64,000 nucleotides of DNA, taken from positions 620,001 through 684,000 of the forward strand of contig JAUCEF010000007.1 of NCBI GenBank assembly GCA_033558025.1. The letters run 5' to 3'. The notes beneath the pieces are model-generated. The model saw nothing but the letters and a program-made list of their open reading frames with translations, searched no databases and was not told the DNA's origin. The number at the start of each line of letters is the position of its first letter. Position 1 is the first letter of the stretch. Origin of the DNA: Phytophthora sp. 'mugwort' (taxonomy: Eukaryota > Oomycota > Peronosporomycetes > Peronosporales > Peronosporaceae). A program made the position numbers and the translations under genes. This document shows positions 21,673 to 32,388 of this stretch, in pieces.

Positions 21673-24645
21673 CTACGCCTCCGCCGTCGGGGTTTCCTCC
21701 GGCACTGGTTGCTCTGTGTTTGCTGAGTCTTCCTTAGCCGACTCTTTCTTCGGCATCAACTGCTCAGCGGCCACAGGCTCCTTCAACACCTCCTTCCCTT
21801 CATTACCGCTTGACTCATTCTTTTCACCCAAACGACGAACTGGGCTTACAGATCGACTCGATGCCGCGGTTGTCGATCCAGACACGCTAGCTCGCTCCCG
21901 TTTTACATGTTCATGCAGCGCAGCTCTCACATCCCGCATCTCTTTGCGGAGCTTGAAATTAAAGCCGTGTCTCGCATCACGGATGTTGAAGAGGTGATAG
22001 TACTTGGCCCACTGCAGCTCGCGCGTTGCAGGGCCCGTACGGACAGCCATCTTTTCAGTTGTGGTTCGATCACCAGTACTGACGTGTGACGTCAAGGAAA
22101 GACGCCTAGCAGTGCTCTTGGCCTCCTTGTCGTGTTGGATCTTTTCCTGCATAAGAGCACGCTTGCGTTGCTTGATCTGCTGTTTCTTAGTAAGCTTCTT
22201 TACCGGCAATTCAATCCCTTGGTTAATCTTCTCCGGTGCCATGGTTCCGCGGCAATTTTTCGACTTGCAGTGGCATTTCCACTCCATTGCCTGCTTGGTG
22301 TGGAATTGGTAGTCGTATGACAGCTCCGTACCCGACTCGATGTCCTTCAAAGCGGTGATAGCGATTCGGTTCACCCCCTTTACACGCCACTTCAGCAAGT
22401 GGCAATTGGGATCACACGAGTGATTAATGAATCTGGAAACACTGCCTTTAAATCGCGCATCGATGTACTCGCCCTTGCCCAGCTCCATAATGTACATATT
22501 TTTGTCTTCAGGACTGTTCTTTGCGTGATCAAGCAACCGGCGTTCCTTTTCTTCTTCATTGATCACCTCACCCACATACTCAATCACTAGCTGCCCTGTC
22601 TTGACAGGCTCCAGCACGCGAAGACCCCAACCTTTCTCTACCGTGTGAAACTTCTGGAAGCGGGGGTACAACTTTTGGTGAAGGGCGCGGTTCCCGCAGT
22701 TCTCACCAAGCATGCAGTTTGATTCTCTATTGTGCTTGTTGAACTTCATTCCTGGAATCGGCGCTGGCCCAAAACACTCGGTAAAACTCAGCCGGTTAAT
22801 GCAGTCATCTCCACATGTTTCCTTGCAGACACACATAGGCGCATCCTCTAGAGAGACCTTCGGCTGTTTAAACGTGTATATGCTGCGACCTAGCTTGCGG
22901 TACGTCGGAGGTTGCAGACGAACATCTTCAATTATGTTTTTCAGTAGGCGAAAGTGATGGCAGTCGTCGGGGTTGCTCGCATCCGGGTCGTGCTTAGGCA
23001 AAAACATCCACGGGAGGTGCAAACTGGAATCCACCGTCACTGTGTCAATGTTCCGGTCAGAAAGGTAAAATGATGGAATCTTCGGTAGCTCATCATGAGG
23101 GTGCCTCCAGCACAGTAAACCAACAGTGTTATACCGGGCACTCGGGGGTACACATTGCGGGTGGTAAGCTTCCGGACACTTCAAGCAGCACATGAGGTCA
23201 GAACTCTTTTTCTTTCCCTCGCACACAAAACAAATGTGCCGAGGGCAGCGGAAAGAAGCGTCCGACTCGAGCAACTCCTCCACTGTTGAAGAACCTGGCT
23301 TGGCTTTACCTCCAGCTCGACGTGACATCTTGTTGCCATCAACACAGGTCTGGTGGAAGAATTTGCCGCAACACGCGGCACTGCAGCGAAACACGCCACC
23401 CTTCTCGCTTATTGTTCCGTTGCGTCCACACGCGAAACACAACTGCTCATTAGTGCGACACTGCTCGCACAACCACTCCTCCCCCTCTGGTGCCGACTCA
23501 ATGCCCAGACATGAGAAATGATACGATTTAAGGCAACCGCCATCGCACAAAATCATGTCGGTAAGATCATCATCCTCAATCTCACCGCATATTCCGCATA
23601 GATCTTCTTCTGGAAACTTGGATTCAACATCATTTTTCTTCTTGGGGACCGCCTTTGGCTTGAGAGCTCCATTTTCAACACGTTTTGTAATCGCTCGCCC
23701 CGATCGGGTGAGACCCGTTTGAACAAATTTTGGCACCAGTTCTCGCTCCTCCGCCTCAGTTTGACCAAGGTCGTCATTGACGGACAACAAAGTTTCAAGC
23801 TTCTTTCCAACTCCACGCCGATGCTTGTCGATCTTGGCTTGATGCTTTGCCCAAGCCTTAATGGCTTTTGTGGCTCGGGGTTGAATGCGATAGCTGTTAG
23901 ACCTTTCAATCTTCTCATCACACTTGGAGTTCCAACCCATGTAGTGAACAGTATAACCCTCGACTTCCAAACGTTCGATCTTAGCTGCAAGCCACTCCTT
24001 CGTACCCACGTCATAAACATCCACCTGCTGCTTTTCCTCTAGGTTGTGACAAAAATCCTCGTGAACGCGCTTATCTTCCTCACTGGCATGGATTGCGTCG
24101 TTTCGTAGTACTTCTTCCTCGTCAATAGGCGCGTTCATCTCGACGTCATCCGAGCTGTCACCCACGGTCTCGTCTGTTGTTTGGCCAGCGGAGCTCGGCA
24201 CGGCACTCTCGTAATTTCCAACAGCGGCACGCTTATGCGAGTTCGACTCCTGCGACGCAGTGTCTTCCTCGATCTCTTCATAAGCGCGCTTATTGTTAGC
24301 ACCCGCGGTCGGTGCAGCTTCGACGCTTCCGTTTACGACCGGGGTATCAGCCATAACCGACTCCGCAACAGCAGCAACAGCACTAGTAACAACGCCGGTA
24401 TATTTTCCTTCCAGCTCACCTGATCCGTTGTGTTGCTTAACTACAGATTTACAGGAGACGCTGGCAGCTCCCGTCGCCTGGAGGCCTCCACTTGTCGAAA
24501 CGACGATAAGGGAGGTCGCACTAGGCACAGTCTCTTCGCCACACATCCCGCTGACAGTCGCCCCGGAAGTTTGCCCCACCGTAGGTTGCGTCCGTTGCTG
24601 GGGCTGGTCCGCGTCGCCAACAGGGGCGTTGCTGACTCCCTCCAT
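21673..24645 (-). CDS. PHD / SET-domain histone lysine methyltransferase
   Basis: Single exon, 990 residues. The N-terminal 200 residues are low complexity. Residues about 205-255 look like a chromo-barrel/Tudor-knot (VDVYDVGTKEWLAAKIERL; VHYMGWNSKCDEKI). A canonical PHD finger (about 352-405, CGICGEIEDDDLTDMILCDG) and two more Cys/His-rich zinc modules (CFACGRNG; CFVCEGKKKSSDLMCC) follow. The catalytic unit is AWS (about 603-655, CVCKETCGDDCINR), SET (about 665-785, KGWGLRVLEPVKTGQL; RFINHSCDPNC; LSYDYQF) and post-SET (CHCKSKNCRG). AWS-SET-post-SET is the arrangement of the SETD2/NSD/ASH1 family, which methylates H3K36; the substrate here is inferred from family only. ATG 24645 is used because upstream in-frame codons start only with TTG. 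It is convergent with the UBX gene, 207 bases between stops. Confidence 0.93.
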   Translation of the reverse strand: MEGVSNAPVGDADQPQQRTQPTVGQTSGATVSGMCGEETVPSATSLIVVSTSGGLQATGAASVSCKSVVKQHNGSGELEGKYTGVVTSAVAAVAESVMADTPVVNGSVEAAPTAGANNKRAYEEIEEDTASQESNSHKRAAVGNYESAVPSSAGQTTDETVGDSSDDVEMNAPIDEEEVLRNDAIHASEEDKRVHEDFCHNLEEKQQVDVYDVGTKEWLAAKIERLEVEGYTVHYMGWNSKCDEKIERSNSYRIQPRATKAIKAWAKHQAKIDKHRRGVGKKLETLLSVNDDLGQTEAEERELVPKFVQTGLTRSGRAITKRVENGALKPKAVPKKKNDVESKFPEEDLCGICGEIEDDDLTDMILCDGGCLKSYHFSCLGIESAPEGEEWLCEQCRTNEQLCFACGRNGTISEKGGVFRCSAACCGKFFHQTCVDGNKMSRRAGGKAKPGSSTVEELLESDASFRCPRHICFVCEGKKKSSDLMCCLKCPEAYHPQCVPPSARYNTVGLLCWRHPHDELPKIPSFYLSDRNIDTVTVDSSLHLPWMFLPKHDPDASNPDDCHHFRLLKNIIEDVRLQPPTYRKLGRSIYTFKQPKVSLEDAPMCVCKETCGDDCINRLSFTECFGPAPIPGMKFNKHNRESNCMLGENCGNRALHQKLYPRFQKFHTVEKGWGLRVLEPVKTGQLVIEYVGEVINEEEKERRLLDHAKNSPEDKNMYIMELGKGEYIDARFKGSVSRFINHSCDPNCHLLKWRVKGVNRIAITALKDIESGTELSYDYQFHTKQAMEWKCHCKSKNCRGTMAPEKINQGIELPVKKLTKKQQIKQRKRALMQEKIQHDKEAKSTARRLSLTSHVSTGDRTTTEKMAVRTGPATRELQWAKYYHLFNIRDARHGFNFKLRKEMRDVRAALHEHVKRERASVSGSTTAASSRSVSPVRRLGEKNESSGNEGKEVLKEPVAAEQLMPKKESAKEDSANTEQPVPEETPTAEA

Positions 24646-25317
24646 TGAATTTGCTCCGCGCAAAAAAAAACAAAGTGAGCTCCCTCGCCACCTTCGCGCT
24701 CTTTTTCAGGCTAAAAGCATCTGGATGTGGTGTACATAACTAGTATTTGATTGGCTAAAAAAATAAACCAAAACTTCTTACAGCTCACGGGAGCCCCAGA
24801 ATGCTGATCAATTATCATTTCAAGGAGAATATCATTTAATGAAATATGGTGTGGTTCACACCGAGCATACAAAGGACGAGAAGCATAATAAAAAACTTGC
24901 CACGTGGTAACATTGCACCGGCCGGAAAACCTCACGTGCTGTTATCCACCCAGAGCTTGACGTACTTGACGTACCAGTGGCGCCCTGGGTGCTTTCCAAT
25001 TTCAGACGAGCTAGTTCAAATGAAAGGGTGCCAGTTTCTGGGGGCTCCGGGCGTAAGGTGCGCAAAAGCGGCACGACGAATGTTCTTGTCTTCGAGCACA
25101 AGTCACAAACTGATCACAGTTTTTTAGTAATACGGTATCGTAAATTAACTAATTAATGTTTATTACACACTTGTAAGTGTCTTTTCCTTTTTCCAAAACC
25201 GGAAGATGCCAAAACACAATACTTTGATCACTTTTTACGCCATATATAAATGCTAAAGAATAGTTTTTTGGATTGTGCTGAATACGAATACCGGTACCGT
25301 GAAACCTGGCTGATTGC
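24646..25317. other. Intergenic gap upstream of the SET gene
   Basis: 672 bases between the SET start and the ankyrin stop, both genes on the minus strand. It is AT-rich in places (25100-25310). Short ORFs on both strands near 24711-25127 have no recognisable domain. Probably the SET promoter and the ankyrin 3' region. Confidence 0.5.
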
Positions 25318-26586
25318 TCAGGCACGCTGGAATTCGGTGATCAGCTTCTGAAACTTCTCCCGAGCCCCTCCTTCGGGGACCAGATCCAGCGGAGTCTTGC
25401 CGTCATCATTCGTCGCACCCGGGTCTGCACCGTGCGCAAGAAGCTCCTTCCACAGACTGGGGCTCGCGTCAAATGCGGCAGCCACGTGGAGTGGCGTCAC
25501 CCCGAACTTGCTCTTCTCCCTCGCGTCGGCTCCATGCGCGAGCAGCACCGCCGCAGTACGTTCATACCCATCACGAAGAGCCTGATGCAGTGGAGAATAC
25601 CCTGACGTGTCGTTTTCCACGTTAGCGTCTGCCCCACGAGAAAGCAATAACTCGACTAGCGCCACATGAATGCGTTCCGGTTGTTCTTCGATTCGGGTAG
25701 CTCCAGATTGAGGCTCTTCTTCGTCAAGGCTGGCCTCATCGAGAACAATGGCATCGTGCAACGGTGTGTTTCCGTTATAGTCCTTATTGTTCGGGTCTGC
25801 CTTTCCGTTCACCAGCAGCATCTTGACGATGTCCACGCGGCCACGACGTACCGCCAAGTGCAGAGGCGTCACCATTCGGGTATTGGTCGCATTCACATTC
25901 ATCCCTGCAGCGAGAAGCCGTGCGGTGAAGTTGATGTGGCCATAGTCAACGGCGTAGTGCAGTGCCGTGTTGCCCTGCTGATCCACCTCGTCCTTTAGGT
26001 CGTCGGTGAGAACCAAGTCAAGAGATTGCAACGCGTTATGCTCTGCTGCCGCATGCAGCAACGTATACCCTACAAGATTGCGGTCCTTCAAGCTAGCTCC
26101 ACGTGAAAGCAGCAGCTTCAGCATTCCAATGTTGTCACACTTAACCGCTTCAAATAATGGGGGGTCTTCATAACGCACTGCGGTGCTTGTGATCCTGCTT
26201 TCTACAGCCAACTGTAGCTCACTTGTGTCCAATACCAGAGACACAGCATCTTCGCTACCGCTACGAATAGCTGCGTTCAGGACCTCTCTCCAAAACCCCT
26301 CGGAGTCTTCGTAGGTGGCCGACTTGGTCTTGAGCTGGCCCTTTGCCGCCGGAAGCAGAAGCCTGAGCATTTCCAGGTGACCATTCTCAGCTGCCTGAAT
26401 ACACACCGCCGGCTCCGCTTCTTCCATAGACTTAACGGCTTTCTCTCCAATATCTGGGATAATCACCGCGCCGGCCTCGAGGAGTTTGCAGACAGACATC
26501 ACGTCGCCTGAAGAAGTGGCCGCTGAAAGGGGTGTCTTGGTCGCTGACTCTGCAGAAGCATAGATTGGGCCACTTTGAGTAGCCAT
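25318..26586 (-). CDS. Ankyrin repeat protein
   Basis: Single exon, 422 residues, with no membrane segment or signal peptide. About eight ankyrin repeats cover residues 15-415, the best being VGYTLLHAAAEHNALQSLDL, GNTALHYAVDYGHINFTARL, TPLHLAVRRGRVDIVKMLL, TPLHDAIVLDEASLDEEE and TPLHVAAAFDASPSLWKELL. An acidic insert (DEASLDEEEPQSG) interrupts one repeat. The protein ends just after the last repeat (DLVPEGGAREKFQKLITEFQ). There is no second domain, so this is a protein-interaction scaffold of unknown partner. It is the last intact gene before the mobile-element island. Confidence 0.92.
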   Translation of the reverse strand: MATQSGPIYASAESATKTPLSAATSSGDVMSVCKLLEAGAVIIPDIGEKAVKSMEEAEPAVCIQAAENGHLEMLRLLLPAAKGQLKTKSATYEDSEGFWREVLNAAIRSGSEDAVSLVLDTSELQLAVESRITSTAVRYEDPPLFEAVKCDNIGMLKLLLSRGASLKDRNLVGYTLLHAAAEHNALQSLDLVLTDDLKDEVDQQGNTALHYAVDYGHINFTARLLAAGMNVNATNTRMVTPLHLAVRRGRVDIVKMLLVNGKADPNNKDYNGNTPLHDAIVLDEASLDEEEPQSGATRIEEQPERIHVALVELLLSRGADANVENDTSGYSPLHQALRDGYERTAAVLLAHGADAREKSKFGVTPLHVAAAFDASPSLWKELLAHGADPGATNDDGKTPLDLVPEGGAREKFQKLITEFQRA

Positions 26587-27113
26587 TGCGCTGCTGTTTT
26601 ACTTGATATCAATCTCGTTCGTTGGTCCTCGCCAAAGTAAGAGTGAGGTAGAACGGGGTTGTTGCCACTACCATGTTGAAGCACCCGAACACAACGGGCG
26701 TATGTCAACAAACAGGATTTTGTCCAACGAAAACGCTGTCCCATCCCAGCGAGTCTCTTCTATGCAAATACAAAACCTATGGGCATGCCGCTTATTATAA
26801 TATACTTCTTCATAATATGGATTAACATTATATCTCCGACCAAATTGATCATAGTATGGTGCATATTAGCCAACATCGATTCTTCTCCGATTCGTTTTAG
26901 CCAATGTAAAACAGTTTTCAACGTTTTTGGCGAGTCAAATCGCTTCATTTTGTTCAGTTTCATCCAATAAAAACGCGAATAGAGGTTGCAGTCGGAAGCA
27001 GAGCGATTCCGACGTATCTGGTCGGAGCTGATGCCCAGATATGAGTATCGTGCTACAAACGTGTGGTGTGCCACGTATCACTCGCATATTTGCCGCCTCT
27101 CCGACCCATAACG
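26587..27113. other. AT-rich boundary between host genes and the mobile island
   Basis: This contains the ankyrin promoter and AT-rich sequence at 26760-26990. ORFs on both strands here are AT-biased and show no family motif. No gene is supported. Confidence 0.5.
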
Positions 27114-27653
27114 ATGAACCTGAACGACTTAAAGCCCGCCAACACCAAGCGCGCGAGAGAGACGGCCATGAAGGCGTTCGAGCGCTTCTTCTCCGTTGAG
27201 AGCACGAGCATGGAGCATGTTAGGGCTTTGGTCGTCGCGGACCCAAGTCGCGCAGGCGGTATTCTAGTGACGCTGATGGACAAGTTTGGCGTATACCTGG
27301 CATTTCACGCAAGAGCACGGGGTCAGCACCTGTCGCGCCACTCCGTCGCTTAATACTTCCGCCAGGTGAAGTGCTGGTCCTGGACGAGTATCCTGTCCAA
27401 GGCGGCACTGTAGCACGGCAGCTGCTGAGCATGGGGCGCATGACCAGCACTGCATCAAGCGCGAAAGTGGTGGATTTGTCAAGAAGGCGGTTGCATGCAC
27501 GAAGGAGGATCTCAAGAAGATGACAAAGTATCTGTATTCAATGGCTAGCTGCGCTTCGACTACCAAGATGTAGCTCTGTTATGCCTCTTATGGTGCCTCT
27601 TTGGCCGCGCTTCGGACCTGACCTTTGTTCGGAAGCAGCAGCTCTCCAATAGG
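27114..27653 (+). pseudogene. Crypton-like tyrosine recombinase remnant
   Basis: An ATG at 27114 opens MNLNDLKPANTKRARETAMK, then FGVYLAFHARARG and LSRHSVA before a stop at 27351. Beyond it the same protein continues in other frames: YFRQVK; then CIKRESGGFVKKAVACTK and LKKMTKYLYSMA; then DYQDVALLCLLWCLFGRASD and LTFVRKQQLSNR. At least two frameshifts and several stops make it dead. The last piece (LLWCLFGRASDLTFVRK) matches the box-I region of tyrosine recombinases, in which the arginine is catalytic. The layout resembles the multicopy Crypton recombinases of oomycetes; that family name is from recall. The 3' half is missing, cut off by the LTR of the next element. Confidence 0.55.
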
Positions 27654-28000
27654 TATAACGGGGTTACATGAAGAGTGCCAAGTCACTCTCCAGAGCAGGT
27701 GTACCCAAGTACACTAAGTTTTGTAGCTAAACATCACTATGACGTCGACGGTACCAGATATATGGTACAAAGACATCAGAGCCACTCAATAGGATAACAT
27801 CTAGGGAACTTTATAGGTGACTAATAGTATGTAGACGCATTAAAAGGGGTCACCTATAAAAAAATATATTCAGTCTTAATTCTACCTAATTTTGGTAACA
27901 GTCCCACAGGCCAGGGACTAGTGAGCTGCTGCTCACTGAGAGTTTGTATACTCTCCGAAGTGACGCTTCCTGTGCGCAATGTGTTGTGTGCCCCGTCACA
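27654..28000 (+). repeat. 5' LTR of gypsy element 1
   Basis: Ends are inferred from the inverted termini TATAACGGGG (left, probably decayed from TGTGACGGGG) and CCCCGTCACA (right, 27991-28000). A TGG primer-binding site follows at 28003. No second copy is in the window, so the limits are provisional. Confidence 0.5.
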
Positions 28001-28002
28001 AT

Positions 28003-28017
28003 TGGTAGCACTTGTAG
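28003..28017 (+). other. Primer-binding site of gypsy element 1
   Basis: TGGTAGCACTTGTAG begins two bases after the LTR, where a tRNA 3' CCA end would pair. The tRNA was not identified. The second gypsy element has TGGTAG at the same spacing. Confidence 0.5.
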
Positions 28018-28068
28018 TCAATCCACGCCTATGCGGGTTACTACCTGAAACCTCTGGGTCCTAGCAAC

Positions 28069-28965
28069 ATGGACCGGAATGAGTTTCCTCATCTGAACGA
28101 CTCACAGTTCGAGTCCGTTCGTAAGATGACTGACATCTTTGGTATGGATGCCTTGCGCAGCTTGGCGTCATCAACGCAAGCTGAGCAGGTCGAACGCGTG
28201 ACCGCATTCGACATGTATGAGCGGGGGCTCATCGAACATGTTCAGAGCAACCTGCAAGTTCCGGCCGCAGAGCCGAAACCGGTCTACCCCAAGCCGTTAA
28301 GGCTGAAGGTAAACCCTTATAAAGGGAAGGAAGGTGAAATCTTCACTTCTGGGTGCGAGAAGTAGAGCTCGCAATGGATGCGGCTCTCATCTCTTCGGAG
28401 CACCTCTTAGTGGCTTTCGCCCTCTCCAACCTTAGCGGGCGTGCTAAGAGTTGGCGTATACGCGGGAAGCGACAACGCCTGAATGCTTCGCATCCTGGGA
28501 TCAGCTGTGTGAACAGCATAAAGCCGCGTTCCTCCCGGCGAACTATGAGTATCGCCAGCGGTCACGCTTCCTGTCATGTAAACAGGGAAGACGTGAGCTG
28601 CAAGAGTACATCCAGGAGATGCGGGAGCTCACCGCATCCCTCGTGGGAAACCCACCCCATGAACACATCAAAGTGACGGTGTTCATGGACGGCCTAGGAG
28701 GGCCCGGCCCGCACCCAGCTATTTCGGGTGCAGGCCAATACTCTGGAAGAGGCGATCCAATTAGCCCTCCAACAGGAGTACAGTCACCGCCAGGCACGCA
28801 CGCCGGCGGCGATGTGGCCAGGGGCTGCGACACCAAGTCGGGGGGGGGGGGGGGGGGGGGGGGGGAAGCGGGCCAGTTCCTGTGGAACTTGGGCTGTCCG
28901 AGCAGCATGATATTCGCAGCTATAGCTGTGGTAAGCTAGGGCACATGGCACGTGCCTATCCTGCA
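28069..28965 (+). pseudogene. gag of gypsy element 1 (frameshifted)
   Basis: ATG 28069 opens MDRNEFPHLNDSQFESVR. Frame changes occur near 28350 and 28690 and again at the long G run (28840-28865). The middle has the gypsy capsid signature (FALSNLSGRAKSW; LCEQHKAAFLP). The zinc knuckle near 28915-28965 (SCGKLGHMARAYPAG) has lost its last cysteine to tyrosine. Not functional. Confidence 0.75.
28840..28865 (+). repeat. G26 homopolymer inside gag
   Basis: An uninterrupted run of 26 G. A second run of 11 G lies at 29064-29074. Either could mark local assembly or base-calling uncertainty. Confidence 0.8.
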
Positions 28966-29159
28966 GGGGGACAACGAAAGCGTTTCCTTCCCAAGCTCAT
29001 AGCGCTCAAGGGTCGCGGCCTTTGTCAGCGACCCCACGGGCAGGGGAACGCAGGATACCAGTAGGGGGGGGGGGCTACTGGGGAAGATCTAAGTCTTCAT
29101 GAGCGGTGCACGGGCGGCGCGCACCGTGGAGACTTAGCCCCTGGGAGTCTTTGCACTCT

Positions 29160-32100
29160 CGAATCGAAGAAGGGCAGCGTTGGGCTGCTAGTAGTACACG
29201 TAAGTGTACGGGGATATACCCATCCCTTCCGACTCTTGAAAGCAAAGGCAACGGGACAGTGTCAGTACAACTGGCCGACGGAACGGTGATTACCGTTCCC
29301 AAGATCCATGTGGATCTAGCTGTGAAGTTTGAGGACTTCGACAGTATGGAGCAGCTTACTGTCCTAGAGATGGACAATGTATGACTTGATCCTGGGAATG
29401 CCCTGGCTCAAGAAACATGAGCCATGGATCGATTGGCGAAACAAAGCCATCGGGGCCAGCTGGCCCGCAGTTACTGGCAGAGCATTGGTGAGTCATGTTC
29501 CCACCTCTGCCAGGAACTGGGGCGTCCGAAAGGGGCGCCGGGATGCAGGAGCATCCAGTGAATTTGGGAGCCGCCGCGTATTGAGCGACTCCCTAGAAGC
29601 GGTGGCAGCAGAAGCTGCACCTGGTCGAGTGCGGCAGTCCTTACCGGATAGCCCTCGACCCCCCACCGGAATCTAGACCGGCGGCTGAGGCTTCAAGAGT
29701 GGTGGTACCCGGAGGCACCGACCAGGTGGGTAACCTAGGTCCACACCAAGTCACCCAGAGTATCGGTGTGATAACACCCTTCGACTGGCCGCGTCGAAAG
29801 AACCTGGGCCCTGGGCTCCGAGTCGCTTGAAGCGACTCCAGTCTGAAATGACTTCAGAATCGACTTGCGGTGTCGATTATGTCGTCGACGGCGACCGTGA
29901 CGTGGTACTTCGTTACCACATCTGTGGACGTCGCATTGACGACGTCCAAAGCCCTAGGGATTCGTGGGGAACATGGTTACCCACACAAGAAGTGCATTCC
30001 GCCACTTCTTCTTCAGTTGTGGTCTGGGCGACCTGGTGTGGAACAAGGTTACCCACACAGGAAGCGCATTCTGCGCCTTCCTCGCCAGTTGCTGTCTGGG
30101 TGACTCGATGTGGAACATGGTTACCCACACACGAAGCGCCTCGCGACGGCGAGACCGGCCATCGGGTCAGGGCAGGCGGCATCCATTTAGAGCCGCTGCC
30201 AGAGGTGTCGGAGCTCCTTAACCCCGAAGAGTTGGCGCCGATAGATTTCCTGGCCCACCTGAAGGCAGGAGAAATCGCGGAGGTGGTACTCTTGAAGCAA
30301 GCGTCCACTCCAGAGGAATTGAATTCCTCCTCGGTTATGGACGAGGTCGTCCTGGAGGCGTTCTCCTCCCAGTGTGCCTCGTGCTTGGGTTTTGAGATCC
30401 TCAAGAACGCGAAGGATCCAGTGTATCCTTTGATGAAGGAGTTCGAGGAGGTGGTGTCCAAGGATCCACCGTCTCAACTCCCACCGGATCGTGGGATCAG
30501 GCAAGAGATTGATCTCGTGCCGGGCACAAAGTACTGTGTCACCAGAGAATGGCCACTGGCTCGAGAGCAATGCGAGGTCATTGATGCCTTCTTCGCCGCA
30601 AAGGCCAAAGCAGGCATGGTGCGGGAATTGAAATCCCCGCACTCGACGCCACACTTCTGCATTCGGAAGCCGAACGGGAAGTGGCGTCTGGTCCATCCTT
30701 TTAATAAGCTGAACAGCACAACGGTGCCGGCCCAGACACCCATCCTGCGAAAGGATGCGTTGTTAAACAACAAGGCCGGGTGCGAGTTATACAGCGCCCT
30801 GGATCTGGTGGACGGATACTACCAGATCCTGATGCGCGAGAGCGACATCCCGATCACCGCAGTGAGCACCCCGAGCGGTATGCTCTGGGAGTGGCTGGTG
30901 ATGCCACAGGACCAGTCTAATGCCCCGGCGACGTTCAATCGCCTGGTCACGCAGTTTTTTAGACCACTGCGTGCGTACGCACAGTCGTACTTCGACGACA
31001 CCTTCATCCATAGCCGTACTGAGGAAGACAAGACGGCTATGCAGGTGCATTTGAAGCACCTCCGTCGAGTGTTGGAGGTCCTGAGAGCGAACGCTCTATG
31101 CCAACATCAACAAGTGCGTCTTCGCGGCGCAAGAGATCAAAGTTCTCGGTTGCTTCGTTAGCAACGTCGGCGTTCGAGATGACCCGGAGAAGGTCAAGGC
31201 CATTTCGGCTTGGTCAACGCCAAGTTCCCAGAAGGACCTGAGGAAGTGGCTGAGCTTGACCAACTACCTTCACAAGTACAGCGAAGGGTACGCGGGTCTG
31301 GCTAGACCCTTGTCGGATCTTCTAAAGAAGGATACCGACTGGCGCTGGGGGCGTGAGCACCAGGAAGCCTTTGACAATGTCAAGGCAAGCCTTCAGAAGG
31401 CGCCTGTCCTGGCACTGCCGGACGAGACAAAGGCGTTGCAATCGGGTGTGCATTGCTGCAGCACGATGCAGCAGGACGTGAACGAGTGATCTTGTTTCAG
31501 TCCAGGCAGCTCAAGACTACCGAACGGAACTACCCCGTTCACGACAAGGAGCTGCTGGTCATGAAGTAGCCTTGTCATGTTCCGGCTGTACCTCCTGGGC
31601 TCCCAGCCCTTTGTGATCTACACAGATCATGCATCCTTACGGACGGCGACGAATTCGCCCCATTTGTCCCAACGGATGGCGAGGTGGCTGTCTTTCTTCG
31701 CGGAATACAACTTCCGCGTCGAGTACAAGCCTGGCAAGCTCAATGTTCTTGACGATGCGATGTCACGAAGCCGGACTATGAGCTGTCGCACATAAGCCGT
31801 GACTCGACCAATCTATACGATCACATATGCATGGCGTATCGGGGCGATGAAGCCCTGGCACCTCTGGTGCGTTTCCTGGCCGCTGGAAAGGCAGCTAAGG
31901 CCGAGTGGCTCACGCCACGTCAGAGAGCCCGGCTCCATCGATACGAGTGGGCCTATGACCTGCTCTGCTCTCGAGTGGAGCCCCATGAACCCCCACGGGT
32001 AATCGTATTAATGACGAGGATCTCAAGTTTGGCATCCTTCAAGAGGCGCACGATGCTCCGTCCAGAGGTCGCTTGGGCCGCTAGAAGACCTTGCAATCGG

Positions 32101-32388
32101 TCTCTCAATATCTTTGGTAGACTCACATATACAAGTGGGTCGCACAGTACGTGAAGACATGGGAAACATGTCAGCGGGTGAAACCCGCCGGGCACGCCTC
32201 GTCTCCTTTTCAGAGCCTGCCTGGTTCCAGCGGACTGCTAAAAGTCGGTGAGTCTGGAATTCATCTTGGACTTCCAGACGACGGCCACGGAAACACCGGC
32301 ATCTGGGTGTTCGTATGCCGTCTGATCAAGATGGTGCGTCTTGCTCCGGTCAAAGACACAGTGACCGGGGAACAGGCTGCGAAGCTGT
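29160..32388 (+). pseudogene. pol of gypsy element 1 (protease, RT, RNase H, partial integrase)
   Basis: Protease-like residues lie at about 29280-29460 (VYDLILGMPWLKKHEPWIDW). The longest open stretch, 29827-31161, holds the RT: SPHSTPHFCIRKPNGKWRLV, ELYSALDLVDGYYQI and the catalytic YFDD box (QSYFDDTFIHS). RNase H follows with breaks (PFVIYTDHASLRTA; FRVEYKPGKLNVLDDAMSRS). Integrase begins near 32150 (KTWETCQRVKPAGHA, the zinc-binding end) and stops near 32388 after GEQAAKLF. Several stops and frameshifts; no activity expected. Confidence 0.85.
29975..30135 (+). repeat. 72-base tandem repeat, about 2.2 copies, inside gypsy 1 pol
   Basis: GGTTACCCACAC recurs at 29975, 30047 and 30119, exactly 72 bases apart, with similar sequence between. 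In frame it encodes a 24-residue unit beginning TWLPTQE. It is a coding minisatellite between protease and RT. Confidence 0.8.

Larger units (their letters stand above)
27654..32388 (+). mobile_element. Degraded Ty3/gypsy LTR retrotransposon, 3' end missing
   Basis: From left to right: an LTR (27654-28000), a primer-binding site, gag (28069 to about 28960), protease (about 29160-29460), reverse transcriptase (about 30480-31160), RNase H (about 31160-31790) and the start of integrase (about 31800-32388). The order PR-RT-RH-INT is that of the Ty3/gypsy (Metaviridae) group. Frames are broken several times, and no right LTR was found: the sequence switches to a minus-strand piggyBac gene inside integrase. 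It inserted into, or replaced, the end of the Crypton-like gene. Confidence 0.85.

Noticed and set aside
26760..27074. ORFs of about 60-100 codons on both strands in AT-rich sequence
   Set aside because: Composition-driven; no homology signal, and one starts with a non-ATG codon.
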